A DNA stretch of 23,909 nt from JAMXLO01 sp041487355 (GCA_041487355.1 JBGPND010000063.1:1-23909); one strand, 5' to 3'; counted from the stretch's first letter, positions 16,898 through 23,909 are shown. The notes: generated from the letters alone by a model not told the origin. Numbers and translations: made by a program.

Positions 16898-17215
16898 ATG
16901 ATTCGTCGTGACGCGCTTGACCGCACTGACCTGTCTGACGTGACGACGGGCGAGACGCTGCCCAACGTCACGCCGGGGGAGGTTCTGAAGGTCGAGTTCA
17001 TGGAGCCGCTGGGGCTGTCCGCCCGTGCGCTGGCCTGGGATATGGACGTGCCTGCGAACCGTGTCACGGAAATCCTGAACGGCGAGCACACGGTCACTGC
17101 CGAGACGGCAATCCTGCTGAGCCGCCGCCTCGGAACCAGTCCAGAGTTCTGGATGAACCTCCAGACGGCACACGACCTGGAGGGGGCGCGGCGGCACATG
17201 GTTGCTGCCGACTGA
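16898..17215 (+). CDS. higA: HigA family antitoxin (XRE-type), apparently without its toxin
   Basis: The 105-residue protein has the HigA pattern: 'TPGEVLKVEFMEPLGLSARALA' (25-46), a helix-turn-helix 'VPANRVTEILNGEHTVTAETA' (51-71), and the closing 'LGTSPEFWMNLQTAHDL'. HigA binds and blocks the mRNA-cleaving HigB toxin and represses its own operon. ATG 16898 has AGGA 7 nt upstream. The normal partner, upstream HigB, survives only as a short tail. The antitoxin may therefore be a solitary regulator or guard against another HigB copy elsewhere (inference). Confidence 0.85.
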   Translation: MIRRDALDRTDLSDVTTGETLPNVTPGEVLKVEFMEPLGLSARALAWDMDVPANRVTEILNGEHTVTAETAILLSRRLGTSPEFWMNLQTAHDLEGARRHMVAAD

Positions 17216-17322
17216 CCCTGGCGTCGGTCAGACTGCTGTTCGACCCCTGCCTGGAACAGTTTTTGGCTGGCCTTCTCCGGCGCGTTCTTGATTCGTTCGC
17301 ACGACCGGTCTAGCCTGCCAGG

Positions 17323-17559
17323 ATGACCGATGACCCTGCCAAACTGACTGCCGCCGATCCGGACGAACTGCGCCTCGCCCTGAGCCTCGCGCTTCAGCGC
17401 GATGGTCGCCGCCGGTTCCGCCATAGCGACGATCTCATGGCGCAGATCGTGGCGGACCACCTGGTGCGCTGCTTGGAAGAACGGAACTACGTCGTGATGC
17501 AGAAGGTGCCGGGACCGGGGCATAGCACGTCGGGCGGGATGCCGGCGGATCGGCGGTAG
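17323..17559 (+). CDS. Small hypothetical protein (78 aa)
   Basis: The protein has an acidic N-terminus and a helical core ('DELRLALSLALQRDGRRRFR', 'DDLMAQIVADHLVRCLEERN', then 'YVVMQKVP'). This resembles a small uncharacterised protein common in alphaproteobacteria, as I recall it. There is no signal or membrane segment. The SD is poor (ccagg directly before ATG). The last 15 or so residues look altered, because the DNA there is also the join with a truncated SRAP gene on the other strand. Function unknown. Confidence 0.55.
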   Translation: MTDDPAKLTAADPDELRLALSLALQRDGRRRFRHSDDLMAQIVADHLVRCLEERNYVVMQKVPGPGHSTSGGMPADRR

Positions 17560-17567
17560 GTGACGCT

Positions 17568-17669
17568 GGCGACGTGCCACGACGGCGCCACGTTGGGCAG
17601 CGGGTTCACCGTGTGGAACAGCCGGACGACGGTTTCGGCGGGGAGGAAAGAGGCGTAGCGACCGCACAT
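17568..17669 (-). pseudogene. SRAP (YedK/HMCES) gene, N-terminal fragment
   Basis: The leftward frame from ATG 17669 starts 'MCGRYASFLPAETVVRLFHT' and continues 'VNPLPNVAPSWHVA', an unmistakable start of an SRAP protein, with the catalytic Cys2. Intact members are about 200-260 residues and shield abasic sites in single-stranded DNA by crosslinking through Cys2. Here homology stops after about 34 residues; the frame then runs through unrelated sequence to a stop at 17487. The rest of the gene has been lost. Confidence 0.75.
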
Positions 17670-17734
17670 GACTGCCATTGCATGGCGGGTGTCTCGCATT
17701 TACTCCCAACGATCGGTTCGGTTGGGCGCCGGGA

Positions 17735-18232
17735 TTATGGGCTGGTGTCAAGGCGGCGTATTCTGGTTGCGTATTCTCTGCGTGCGCGGGACACCAACTT
17801 TAAGCGTAATACTGCACGGTATCCTGCAACCATCGCGAACGCGCCGGTAAGTGTCAACACGAGACGATTCATGAGCCCTGTAGTTGGAAAAGCAAGACCA
17901 TAGTCCACGAGTGGTGGCATCTTTTCCACGGCATCGAAGAAGGCTGGCAACGAGATGTAAAAGCCGGCAACCCCCGTAAATATAATTATGGCGACTAGGA
18001 CACGGCACATCTCCATAACCAGCAAGTCTGGGTGACGAGCGAGGAAATCGATGCGCAGTCGGTCACTTGAAAGTCTAGCATCGCGACGAGCCCGCAAGGT
18101 TTCGGACGAGCGTGCGGCGACCCACGAGATAGCGTCCCGCAGATAGCTGCCGAACAACGCGGCAATAATCCCGACAAAGACTGCTGTGAACCACCAACCA
18201 GGGTCGTTCATTAAAGCAACGATAGGGCTCAT
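17735..18232 (-). CDS. Small membrane protein of unknown function
   Basis: The 165-residue product has three likely transmembrane helices (about 13-31, 71-97 and 122-141) joined by a basic loop (residues 40-60, rich in Arg). The end is also basic. There is no signal peptide and no recognised domain. The DNA is visibly less GC-rich than the metabolic part of the window, which suggests transfer. ATG 18232 has only a weak ggcga SD; Met8 (18211) is an alternative start. It lies downstream, on the same strand, of the HEPN-motif gene but 325 bp away, so co-transcription is uncertain. Confidence 0.65.
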   Translation of the reverse strand: MSPIVALMNDPGWWFTAVFVGIIAALFGSYLRDAISWVAARSSETLRARRDARLSSDRLRIDFLARHPDLLVMEMCRVLVAIIIFTGVAGFYISLPAFFDAVEKMPPLVDYGLAFPTTGLMNRLVLTLTGAFAMVAGYRAVLRLKLVSRARREYATRIRRLDTSP

Positions 18233-18557
18233 TTTTCGCCACGTTGATCCGTGCTGGAAGACTTAAGTGTAGGCTGGAACGCTGATCATCTCGCACCCGC
18301 CGTCGCGCTTCGTCAAGACTCCACCCTCATCACTGAACATGCCGCTACAATAGCACAACGGCCGTCGGCACCTCGGAACCGGTGCAGGCGGTTCGGCAGA
18401 GCGCCGAGACGAAGGCCCGGCGTCACGGCGGATCGGCGGTGTGCTCGATCACGGAGGCCCTTGCGCTACGTTGCGGGCGCGGTGCGGCCTGGGAAGGCGG
18501 TGACCGTCGAGGAAGTGGGGCCAGTCGTGGTGACATGGCGGCCCCTTCTTGTCACTT
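18233..18557. other. Non-coding gap between two leftward genes
   Basis: I see no supported gene here. The open frames (for example from 18251 and 18382 on the plus strand) have no SD and no recognisable protein sequence. A promoter for the membrane protein gene presumably lies at the left end, but no clear boxes were found. Confidence 0.5.
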
Positions 18558-19211
18558 TCAACCGCCCAAATGTTCCCGCAAGAGCAGCCGTGTGATCACG
18601 ATTGTTGCCGTCACGCCGGCAAGATCGAACTCATCCCATTGGGCATGGGTGGCTTTCGTTCTTACATGCGAGCCGACCTTCGCTTGTTTGCTTTGTTGGC
18701 CCGTAATTACATCCTGCCTTGCTAGGTCGTTGATAAGGTCTTCAACACTCTTGCCTTTGTCGTTGCCAATTTTATCCCGATAAATCCGACGAATCGTATC
18801 TTCGAACACAACACCCGCTATCGTGCCCGCCTCTTGCTTACGGTTTTCTCCTCGATACCACTCGGCGTGATCCAAGAAGTCGTCAAAGGTTTCTGCTCTG
18901 ACCTTGTTGCTGATGTTCGTAAGGAGACCCGCATCAATGTCGCTCAGCAGGGCGCTCAAAATTTCAGCGATGGACCCAACACGCTGGACACGGGTATGGC
19001 CGCTGCTTTCTCCGAGTTTTTCGACGCGACGCCGATAAGCGTTGCTTGGTAGCGGCACTGCAAGCTCGATGATGTTCAACGCCTCTGTAATCCAGCCGTC
19101 GCACAGGCTAATGTGGCGGCTGTTACGTGCGACCCCGCTCGACGAATCCGCAAGCGCGTGTGCACGACCAACCAAATCAGTAAGTTTCCTGCGGACGTTC
19201 TCCTCGATCAT
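18558..19211 (-). CDS. HEPN-like protein with an R-x4-H motif
   Basis: The 217-residue all-helical protein ends with a domain resembling the DUF4145/HEPN-type C-terminus: 'GVVFEDTIRRIYRDKIG' (133-149), 'SVEDLINDLARQDVITGQQS', then 'HVRTKATHAQWDEFDL' with Arg184-x4-His189. The usual family form is RNKAAHxxWDEF, and R-x4-6-H is the catalytic motif of HEPN ribonucleases. Here Thr replaces the usual Asn after Arg. HEPN proteins are common RNases in defence and toxin-antitoxin systems. ATG 19211 (gagg 7 nt upstream) is favoured over 19280. It sits in lower-GC DNA next to a recombinase stub. RNase activity is an inference. Confidence 0.65.
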   Translation of the reverse strand: MIEENVRRKLTDLVGRAHALADSSSGVARNSRHISLCDGWITEALNIIELAVPLPSNAYRRRVEKLGESSGHTRVQRVGSIAEILSALLSDIDAGLLTNISNKVRAETFDDFLDHAEWYRGENRKQEAGTIAGVVFEDTIRRIYRDKIGNDKGKSVEDLINDLARQDVITGQQSKQAKVGSHVRTKATHAQWDEFDLAGVTATIVITRLLLREHLGG

Positions 19212-19227
19212 GTTGTGCCTCTGTTGC

Positions 19228-19371
19228 TCATGCAGTGAGCCTCGTAATCGTGCTGTGGCTGACGTTGTAGGTGCGGGCAATTTCCCGCACCGGCTCGTGC
19301 TGGTCGCGGCGCTTGATCGCCTCGCGCTGCTGGTGCGGCGTGCGCGCTAGATTGCGTCCAATCTTCACGCC
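19228..19371 (-). pseudogene. Serine recombinase (resolvase) C-terminal remnant
   Basis: The leftward frame ends with 'GVKIGRNLARTPHQQREAIKR' and 'EIARTYNVSHSTITRLTA', the C-terminal helix-turn-helix of Tn3-type resolvases and invertases (normally 'GRKPKLTPHQ...YNVSHSTISRL'). The catalytic N-terminal domain with its serine is missing: the upstream frame to 19458 has no family sequence. Intact resolvases have about 185-200 residues, so only about a quarter is left. It ends 16 bp upstream of the HEPN-like gene start and marks an old mobile-element edge. Confidence 0.75.
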
Positions 19372-19518
19372 ACGGCGACACGCCCATCGGTAGCCAGAAC
19401 CGCCAGTCAGGCACCGGGCTACAGTGGCAAACTCTAGACGGCAACGCAACGGTTGCACGGTGGGACTCCAGGGTTGCGGCTGGGACCTTGCCGCCTCTCA
19501 CGGACCAGTCCCGCCGCC

Positions 19519-20391
19519 TCACCCCCGCACCAGCACCGCGTTGATCAGCCGCATCCGGTTCTCCCGCATGTTGCGCTGCGAGTTGCGCATCTTCTCGCGG
19601 AAACTCTCGCCCACCACCAGGTGCACGCCGAGGATCGGCCGCCCGCCAGCCCCCGCCCCCGGACTTGATCCGGGGGCTGACCCGTCCCCCGCCGCGGCAC
19701 GCTCGCGCTCGGCCTCCGCCTCGGCGATCGCGACCTCGCTGTTGTCCTCCCAGACCCGCACCGTGAACCCCGCCGCCTCCAGCAACTCCCGCGTCTCCTC
19801 CGGCGTGCGCAGGAAGCTGATCTCCGGCGTGTCCGCCCAATTCACCGGATAGTGCAGCGTGCCACCCGGACCCTGCGCCACATCCTGGATCGCCAGCCGC
19901 CCTCCCGGCTTCAGCACACGATGCATCTCGGCATACCAGCGCGGCCGGTCGGCTATGTTCATCGCCACGTTCTGCGTCCAGCCCAGGTCGAAGCCCGCAT
20001 CAGGGAATGGCAGGTCCAGCGCCGAGCCCTGGCGGAAATCCACCCGGTCCGCCAACCCCGCGCGTCGCGAGAACTCCGTCGCGGTCGCCACGAACTCCTC
20101 TGTCAGGTCCACCCCGGTGACCCGGCAGCCATAGGTCGCCGCCAGATACCGCGCCGGTCCGCCGATCCCGGAGCCGATGTCGACCACGTGATCGGACGCC
20201 GAAGGCGCCAGCAGCCGCGCCAACTCCTCGGTCGCCACACGGCGGCGGGAGTGGAACTCGTCCACCGGGGCAAGGTCGTCGATCGTGAGCCGCTCGATGT
20301 CCTTCCCGGCTTCGGTCAGAGCGCCGAGCAGACGCTCGAGCAACCCGCCGCGGCCGTAATGGCGGGCAACTTCCCCTGGGCTCTCGCTCAT
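19519..20391 (-). CDS. SAM-dependent methyltransferase, UbiE/GSMT-like, with an inserted palindrome
   Basis: The 290-residue protein has the class I motif I 'VVDIGSGIGGPARYLA' (69-84), motif II 'VTGVDLTEEFV', 'LPFPDAGFDLGWTQNVAMNI' and 'LKPGGRLAIQDVAQG'. This is closest to the sarcosine/dimethylglycine and UbiE-type methyltransferases; the substrate is unknown. Residues about 239-246 ('APGSSPGA') are encoded by a perfect palindrome at 19655-19677 lying between two family-like segments. The C-terminal end 'VVGESFREKMRNSQRNMREN' continues normally after it. ATG 20391 is chosen because aaggaaaa precedes it. The gene is divergent from the cold-shock gene. Confidence 0.88.
   Translation of the reverse strand: MSESPGEVARHYGRGGLLERLLGALTEAGKDIERLTIDDLAPVDEFHSRRRVATEELARLLAPSASDHVVDIGSGIGGPARYLAATYGCRVTGVDLTEEFVATATEFSRRAGLADRVDFRQGSALDLPFPDAGFDLGWTQNVAMNIADRPRWYAEMHRVLKPGGRLAIQDVAQGPGGTLHYPVNWADTPEISFLRTPEETRELLEAAGFTVRVWEDNSEVAIAEAEAERERAAAGDGSAPGSSPGAGAGGRPILGVHLVVGESFREKMRNSQRNMRENRMRLINAVLVRG
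19655..19677. repeat. Perfect palindrome inside the methyltransferase gene (copy 5)
   Basis: Arms gcccccgga and tccgggggc flank a cttga loop (core ggacttgatcc, 19661-19671). It is in frame and encodes part of a Gly/Ser/Pro/Ala linker in the 19519-20391 gene. Confidence 0.75.
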
Positions 20392-20521
20392 CGCCGGTTT
20401 TCCTTGTAATTGCATTGGCCGCCCCAACATACCACGGCATCGGCGCTTTCCGTTCCGGGCTGCCTCGTGTCTTTTGGCGGTTCTGCCGCTTCGACGCTCC
20501 CCAATTGGAAGAGTAATCCGG

Positions 20522-20536
20522 CCCGCATCGTGCGGG
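20522..20536 (+). promoter_or_regulatory. Small hairpin in the cold-shock gene leader
   Basis: cccgca-tcg-tgcggg forms a 6-bp stem 23 bp before the csp ATG, close to the SD. Cold-shock mRNAs often have structured leaders, so a regulatory role is possible but not shown. Confidence 0.35.
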
Positions 20537-20559
20537 TCGCCGGTACTTGGAGAGACAAA

Positions 20560-20766
20560 ATGTCGACAGGCACAGTCAAGTGGTTCAATTCCCAGAAGGG
20601 CTACGGCTTCATCCAGCCGGATGACGGTTCGAAGGATGTGTTCGTGCATATCTCAGCGGTCGAGCGGTCCGGGATCGGCAATCTGAACGAGGGTCAGAAG
20701 CTCAGCTACGACGTCCAGCGCGGCCAGCAGGGCAAGCTATCGGCGGAAAACCTGAAGGCCGCCTGA
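20560..20766 (+). CDS. CspA-type cold-shock protein
   Basis: The 68-residue protein is a single cold-shock (OB-fold) domain with both RNA-binding motifs visible: RNP1 'KGYGFIQ' (13-19) and RNP2 'VFVHIS' (27-32). The start is 'MSTGTVKWFNSQKGYGF'. These proteins bind single-stranded RNA and act as RNA chaperones in the cytoplasm. ATG 20560 has ggag 7 nt upstream; the longer frame (from 20410) is not family sequence. The 168-bp gap to the divergent methyltransferase must hold its promoter and a leader with a small hairpin. Cold induction is possible but cannot be told from sequence. Confidence 0.95.
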   Translation: MSTGTVKWFNSQKGYGFIQPDDGSKDVFVHISAVERSGIGNLNEGQKLSYDVQRGQQGKLSAENLKAA

Positions 20767-20775
20767 ACCCAGTCC

Positions 20776-20802
20776 CCGGCGCCGTTCACCGAGCGGCGCC
20801 GG
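20776..20802 (+). terminator. GC-rich hairpin between csp and the next gene
   Basis: ccggcgccg (20776-20784) pairs perfectly with cggcgccgg (20794-20802) around a 9-nt loop, 10 bp after the csp stop. No T-tract follows. It may end or weaken transcription into the small gene at 20820. Confidence 0.5.
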
Positions 20803-20819
20803 ACATCTCGAGGGCCGTC

Positions 20820-21035
20820 ATGGCGCATCACAAATTCAAGGTCGGTCAGACAGTCCATTTGATCCCGAACCGGTTGGAACGGCATGTCCCCGCCGGCACC
20901 TACACGATCCAGCGTTTGCTCCCCGTCGAGGGCCGCGACCTGTATTACCGCGTGAAGCATACCCAGGACAGCCACGAACGGGTGGTCAACGAGGCACAGT
21001 TGCGGCCCGCCGAGGCGTTCGCCCCCCAGCACTGA
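20820..21035 (+). CDS. Small conserved hypothetical protein (71 aa)
   Basis: The protein 'MAHHKFKVGQTVHLIPNR' to 'YYRVKHTQDSHERVVNEAQL' looks like a small beta-barrel. It matches, as I recall, an uncharacterised family common in alphaproteobacteria whose members start 'MAHHKFKVGQTV' and end in an 'ERVxxExxL' motif. The SD cgaggg lies just before the ATG. It follows the cold-shock gene by 53 bp on the same strand, separated by a hairpin. No function is known. Confidence 0.75.
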   Translation: MAHHKFKVGQTVHLIPNRLERHVPAGTYTIQRLLPVEGRDLYYRVKHTQDSHERVVNEAQLRPAEAFAPQH

Positions 21036-21059
21036 CCTGCCTGCTCGCCAGTCTCCGGC

Positions 21060-21077
21060 CCGGACGCTATCGTCCGG
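21060..21077 (+). terminator. Perfect 7-bp hairpin after the small gene
   Basis: ccggacg-ctat-cgtccgg, 25 bp after the stop at 21035. There is no T-tract; terminator function is inferred from position. Confidence 0.45.
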
Positions 21078-21098
21078 CGGCTGTTGCATAGGCTTGGC

Positions 21099-21689
21099 AT
21101 GAAGATCACTGCCGTTCGGGTCCTGCGCCTCTCCAGCACCATGCGCACCGAAGGCCCGTTCTGGGAGGCGCGTCTGGTCCGGCCGATCGACATCTGTCCC
21201 GAAACCCGCGCGTACCGCGCGTGCGAGCGTGCCGCCGAATACAAAGCGCTCGGCTACCTCGCGCAGAAATGGTTCTTCCGCCACGGCCCGATGAGCGGAC
21301 ACGACGGCATGCGCAAGAATGTCGAGCTGGTGCGCACGCTGCGCGAGACGCTCGGCGACGACTACGACATCATGCTGGACTGCTGGCAGTCCTTCGACCC
21401 GATCTATGCGGTGGAGCTCGCCGCCTATGCTTCGGTGCACGACCTGATGGTGATCCCGCACGGCCATTCCACGTCGGCGGGGCTGCATTTCTCGCGGGCG
21501 CAGCCGCCGCTGCTGACACCGATCCAGGAGTACCTGGTGAAGTGGAGCGCGATCAACCAGCACTTCCTCGCCAATCCGGTGACGCCGCTTGGTGGTGAAT
21601 TCGCGTTGCCGACGCTGCCCGGTCTCGGCATGGACCTCGATCCAGCGAAGATCGAAGCGCAGGCGGAGGTGTACAGTGGCGGGCCGTAG
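21099..21689 (+). pseudogene. Enolase-superfamily (rhamnonate dehydratase-like) gene with two internal in-frame deletions
   Basis: The 196-residue frame starts like a mandelate racemase/L-rhamnonate dehydratase ('MKITAVRVLRLSSTM', 'FWEARLVRPIDI'). At about residue 41 it jumps to the barrel segment 'RAAEYKALGYLAQKWFFRHG', continues to 'DYDIMLDCWQSFD' (first metal Asp94), then jumps at about 107 to 'AYASVHDLMVIPHGHST' near the C-terminus. Intact enzymes have about 400 residues. By my recollection of the family, the missing parts are about 130 and 65-70 residues and include the second and third metal-ligand glutamates. The product therefore should not be an active dehydratase, though the frame is still open. 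ATG 21099 fits the family start; the SD is weak. Confidence 0.75.
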
Positions 21690-21786
21690 GCTGCCTTAAG
21701 CCGATATTAGCCACACTGGTTGCATGGTGCGACGATTGCTCGCGGGTGCGAGCGTGGAGTGCCACAAGGTGCAGGACGAGTCCGGC

Positions 21787-23909
21787 ATGGCAGCGTCCAG
21801 GAGCGACGTTTTTCGCTCCAGCCGACACCTGTGGGGGGTCGGCATCGTCCTCATCGTCATCACCCTGCTGGGTTGCGGTGTGACGATCTGGGATCTGCAC
21901 CGGCAGACCATCGAACAGCAACGGGTCGCAGTGGGAAATCTCGGCGTGGTACTTGCCGAGCAGACCTCGCGTTACGTGCAGGTGATCGATCTCGTCCTTG
22001 AGGAGGTGCAATGGCGTGTCGCCAATCTCGGCATCCGCACGCCCGAAGAGCTGGCGCGGTCGTTCGGCACCGAGGCCACGCACAACTTTCTGCGCGAAAG
22101 GCTGAGGAACCTGCCGCAGGCGAACGCCTTCTTCCTGGTCAGGCCCGATGGACATCAGCTGATCACGTCCCGGGCGCAATCGCCCGCCGATCTGGACCTG
22201 TCGGATCGCGACTATTACCGGCATTTCGTCGAGCATGACGATCCAAGCCCGTTCATCAGCGCCCCGGTCCAGAGTCGTGTGGTCAGCACGCCCGCGGTCT
22301 TCATCGCGCGCCGGATCAACGGTCCGGACCACAGCTTCCTTGGCCTCGCGGTTGGTGCAATCGATCTGCTGTATCTTGCCAACTTCTACCAGGCCATCGC
22401 ATTGCCGCCCGGCGAGACCGTGACCCTGCTGCGTCGCGACGGGCTCGTGCTGGCGCGCTACCCGGACACCACGAACGAAGCCGGAAAATTCATGTCGGTG
22501 ATCTCGCCTTGGTACGGCCTCGTTGCCGGGCAAGGCGGCACTTACCGCTCACCCGGTTTTCTCGGTGCCATACCGGCAGTGGTGTCGGTGCATCCGCTGC
22601 ACGCCTGGCCACTCGTCATCGACGTATCCATGCGGGAGCCGGTGGCACTTGCGAAATGGCGGCTCCAGGCGACGGTGATCGCGCTGGGTGGCCTCGGAGC
22701 TGCTGCCGGCTTCGCCGTGTTGTTCGGCATCATCGGCCGGCAGTTCCGCCGCCAGACAGAGCAGAATGCAAAGCTCACGGAGGCGGCGGACGCATTGCGT
22801 GCCAGCGAGGCTCGGGTACGGGACTTCGCCGAGATGTCGTCTGACTGGCTGTGGGAACTGGATGCCGAGCTCCGCTTCACCTGGAGGTCGGACAGCCAGA
22901 CGGTCCGCCTGACGGGCATGCCGAGCATTTTGGGTTTGACGCCATGGGAAGCGCTGGGTGGGAGCCCAACCGATCCACATTGGGCCCAGCGCCGTGCCGA
23001 CTTGCTCGCGCGACGGGCGTTTCGCAATTTCCACCACCAGCGGCGTCCTGGCCAGGACGGCCGACCCGTCCACTTCAGCGCCAACGGCAACCCGGTGTTC
23101 GACGCGACCGGTGGCTTCCTGGGTTATCGCGGCACCGGGCGCGATGTCACCGCCGAGGTCGAGGCAGCGCAGGAACTGCATCTGGCCAAGGAGCGTGCGG
23201 AAGCGGCAAGCCGCGCCAAATCGGAGTTCCTCGCCAACATGAGCCACGAACTCCGGACGCCACTGAATGCCGTCATCGGCTTCTCCGAACTCATCCGTGA
23301 TCAACCGTTCGGCAAGATCGGCGCGAACTACGTCGAGTACGCGACGGATATCAATGCAGCCGGCCATCATCTGCTCGACATGATCAACGACGTGCTCGAT
23401 CTCTCGAAGATGGAGGCGGGCCGCTACGACCTCGCGGATGAGACGGTGGAGCTCGGCATGGTGGTGCGGTCCTGCATCGCCATGCTGAAGCTGCGTGCGA
23501 ATGACGGCGGCGTACGGATCGACAATGCTGTGGCCGGGATGCACATCGCACTGCGGGGAGACGGACGCGCGCTGAAGCAGATCGTGCTCAATCTGCTGTC
23601 CAATGCAGTGAAGTTCACTCCCAACGGTGGCGTGCTATCGCTGCGCATCGAGCATACGCGGGAAGGCGTTACCTTGGTCGTGACCGATACCGGCATCGGT
23701 ATCGGCGCGGCGGCTTTGCAGTCGCTGTGCCAGCCGTTCCAGCAGGCAGACGCCTCGATCAGCCGAGAATTCGGCGGTAGCGGCCTGGGGCTCACGATCA
23801 GTCGGAAACTGCTGGCACTGCATGGCGCAACGTTGACCATAGAGAGCACGCCCGGTCAGGGAACGACGGTCCGGGCCACTTTCCCTCCCGAACGGATCGT
23901 CGAGGCGAC
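21787..23909 (+). CDS. Sensor histidine kinase: dCache-like sensor, PAS, HisKA, HATPase (3' partial)
   Basis: The frame runs off the window end after 707 codons. Order: TM1 (15-35); a periplasmic double-Cache-type sensor (about 40-290, with 'FFLVRPDGHQL', 'SDRDYYRHF' and 'GLAVGAIDL'); TM2 (295-317); a PAS domain (about 339-461, from 'VRDFAEMSSDWLWEL' to 'GYRGTGRDVTAE'); HisKA with phospho-acceptor His487 in 'MSHELRTPLN'; and HATPase with N-box Asn602/Asn606 ('NLLSNAVKF'), 'DTGIGI' (634-639) and 'GGSGLGL' (663-669). A receiver domain or partner regulator may follow beyond the window. ATG 21787 is chosen because of aggacgag upstream; ATG 21724 in the same frame lacks an SD. The ligand is unknown. 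Confidence 0.93.
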   Translation, partial: MAASRSDVFRSSRHLWGVGIVLIVITLLGCGVTIWDLHRQTIEQQRVAVGNLGVVLAEQTSRYVQVIDLVLEEVQWRVANLGIRTPEELARSFGTEATHNFLRERLRNLPQANAFFLVRPDGHQLITSRAQSPADLDLSDRDYYRHFVEHDDPSPFISAPVQSRVVSTPAVFIARRINGPDHSFLGLAVGAIDLLYLANFYQAIALPPGETVTLLRRDGLVLARYPDTTNEAGKFMSVISPWYGLVAGQGGTYRSPGFLGAIPAVVSVHPLHAWPLVIDVSMREPVALAKWRLQATVIALGGLGAAAGFAVLFGIIGRQFRRQTEQNAKLTEAADALRASEARVRDFAEMSSDWLWELDAELRFTWRSDSQTVRLTGMPSILGLTPWEALGGSPTDPHWAQRRADLLARRAFRNFHHQRRPGQDGRPVHFSANGNPVFDATGGFLGYRGTGRDVTAEVEAAQELHLAKERAEAASRAKSEFLANMSHELRTPLNAVIGFSELIRDQPFGKIGANYVEYATDINAAGHHLLDMINDVLDLSKMEAGRYDLADETVELGMVVRSCIAMLKLRANDGGVRIDNAVAGMHIALRGDGRALKQIVLNLLSNAVKFTPNGGVLSLRIEHTREGVTLVVTDTGIGIGAAALQSLCQPFQQADASISREFGGSGLGLTISRKLLALHGATLTIESTPGQGTTVRATFPPERIVEA

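Noticed and set aside
16343..17197. Long minus-strand open frame across the inverted repeat and higA
   Set aside because: Antisense to higA and built from the repeat's symmetry. The matching plus-strand frame at 16471-16863 has the same explanation.
18251..18783. Plus-strand frames in the gap and over the HEPN-like gene
   Set aside because: No SD, no family sequence, and partly antisense to a better-supported gene.
21724..21786. Earlier ATG (21724) for the histidine kinase
   Set aside because: In frame but without SD; it would add 21 residues ahead of the membrane helix with no homology I recognise.

Overview
The window is high-GC DNA with codon use and gene families typical of an alphaproteobacterium. 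I infer the Rhodospirillales, probably Acetobacteraceae, from the style of the proteins, a perfect FNR-type operator and short GC-rich palindromes of the 'ggacttgatcc' type. It is chromosomal in character. No rRNA, tRNA or CRISPR array was seen.

Layout. (1) 1-3453: the 3' part of a large two-domain glycosyltransferase (WsaF-like C-terminal half), convergent with a zinc-ribbon SAM methyltransferase; both look like surface-polysaccharide functions. (2) 3454-3946: a promoter region with a perfect FNR/CRP-family box in class II position ahead of a 63-residue orphan protein. (3) 3943-7351: a catabolic-looking cluster of 2-keto-4-pentenoate hydratase-like enzyme, stand-alone 10-formyl-THF-hydrolase-like formyltransferase, NIPSNAP protein and TfdA/TauD dioxygenase. 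(4) 7699-9329: a small PEGA-like protein and a patatin-like lipoprotein. (5) 9469-15542: a D-aminoacylase-type amidohydrolase broken by a frameshift, then a complete FbpABC/AfuABC-type ABC importer (binding protein, fused double permease, ATPase) in one operon. Regions 3 and 5 together look like uptake and breakdown of an unidentified N-acyl or N-formyl organic compound.

(6) 15684-19371 is an accessory and decaying stretch: a hypothetical gene carrying palindromic elements inside its coding sequence; a 232-bp inverted-repeat element that abuts a HigB toxin remnant followed by an intact HigA antitoxin; a truncated SRAP (YedK/HMCES) gene; a small membrane protein; a HEPN-motif protein in locally lower-GC DNA; and the C-terminal stub of a serine recombinase. 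(7) 19519-23909: a SAM methyltransferase with a palindrome inside its coding region, a CspA-type cold-shock protein and small companion gene, an enolase-superfamily gene that seems to have lost two internal segments in frame, and a dCache-PAS sensor histidine kinase cut by the window end.

All family calls were made by eye from sequence motifs. No database search was run.
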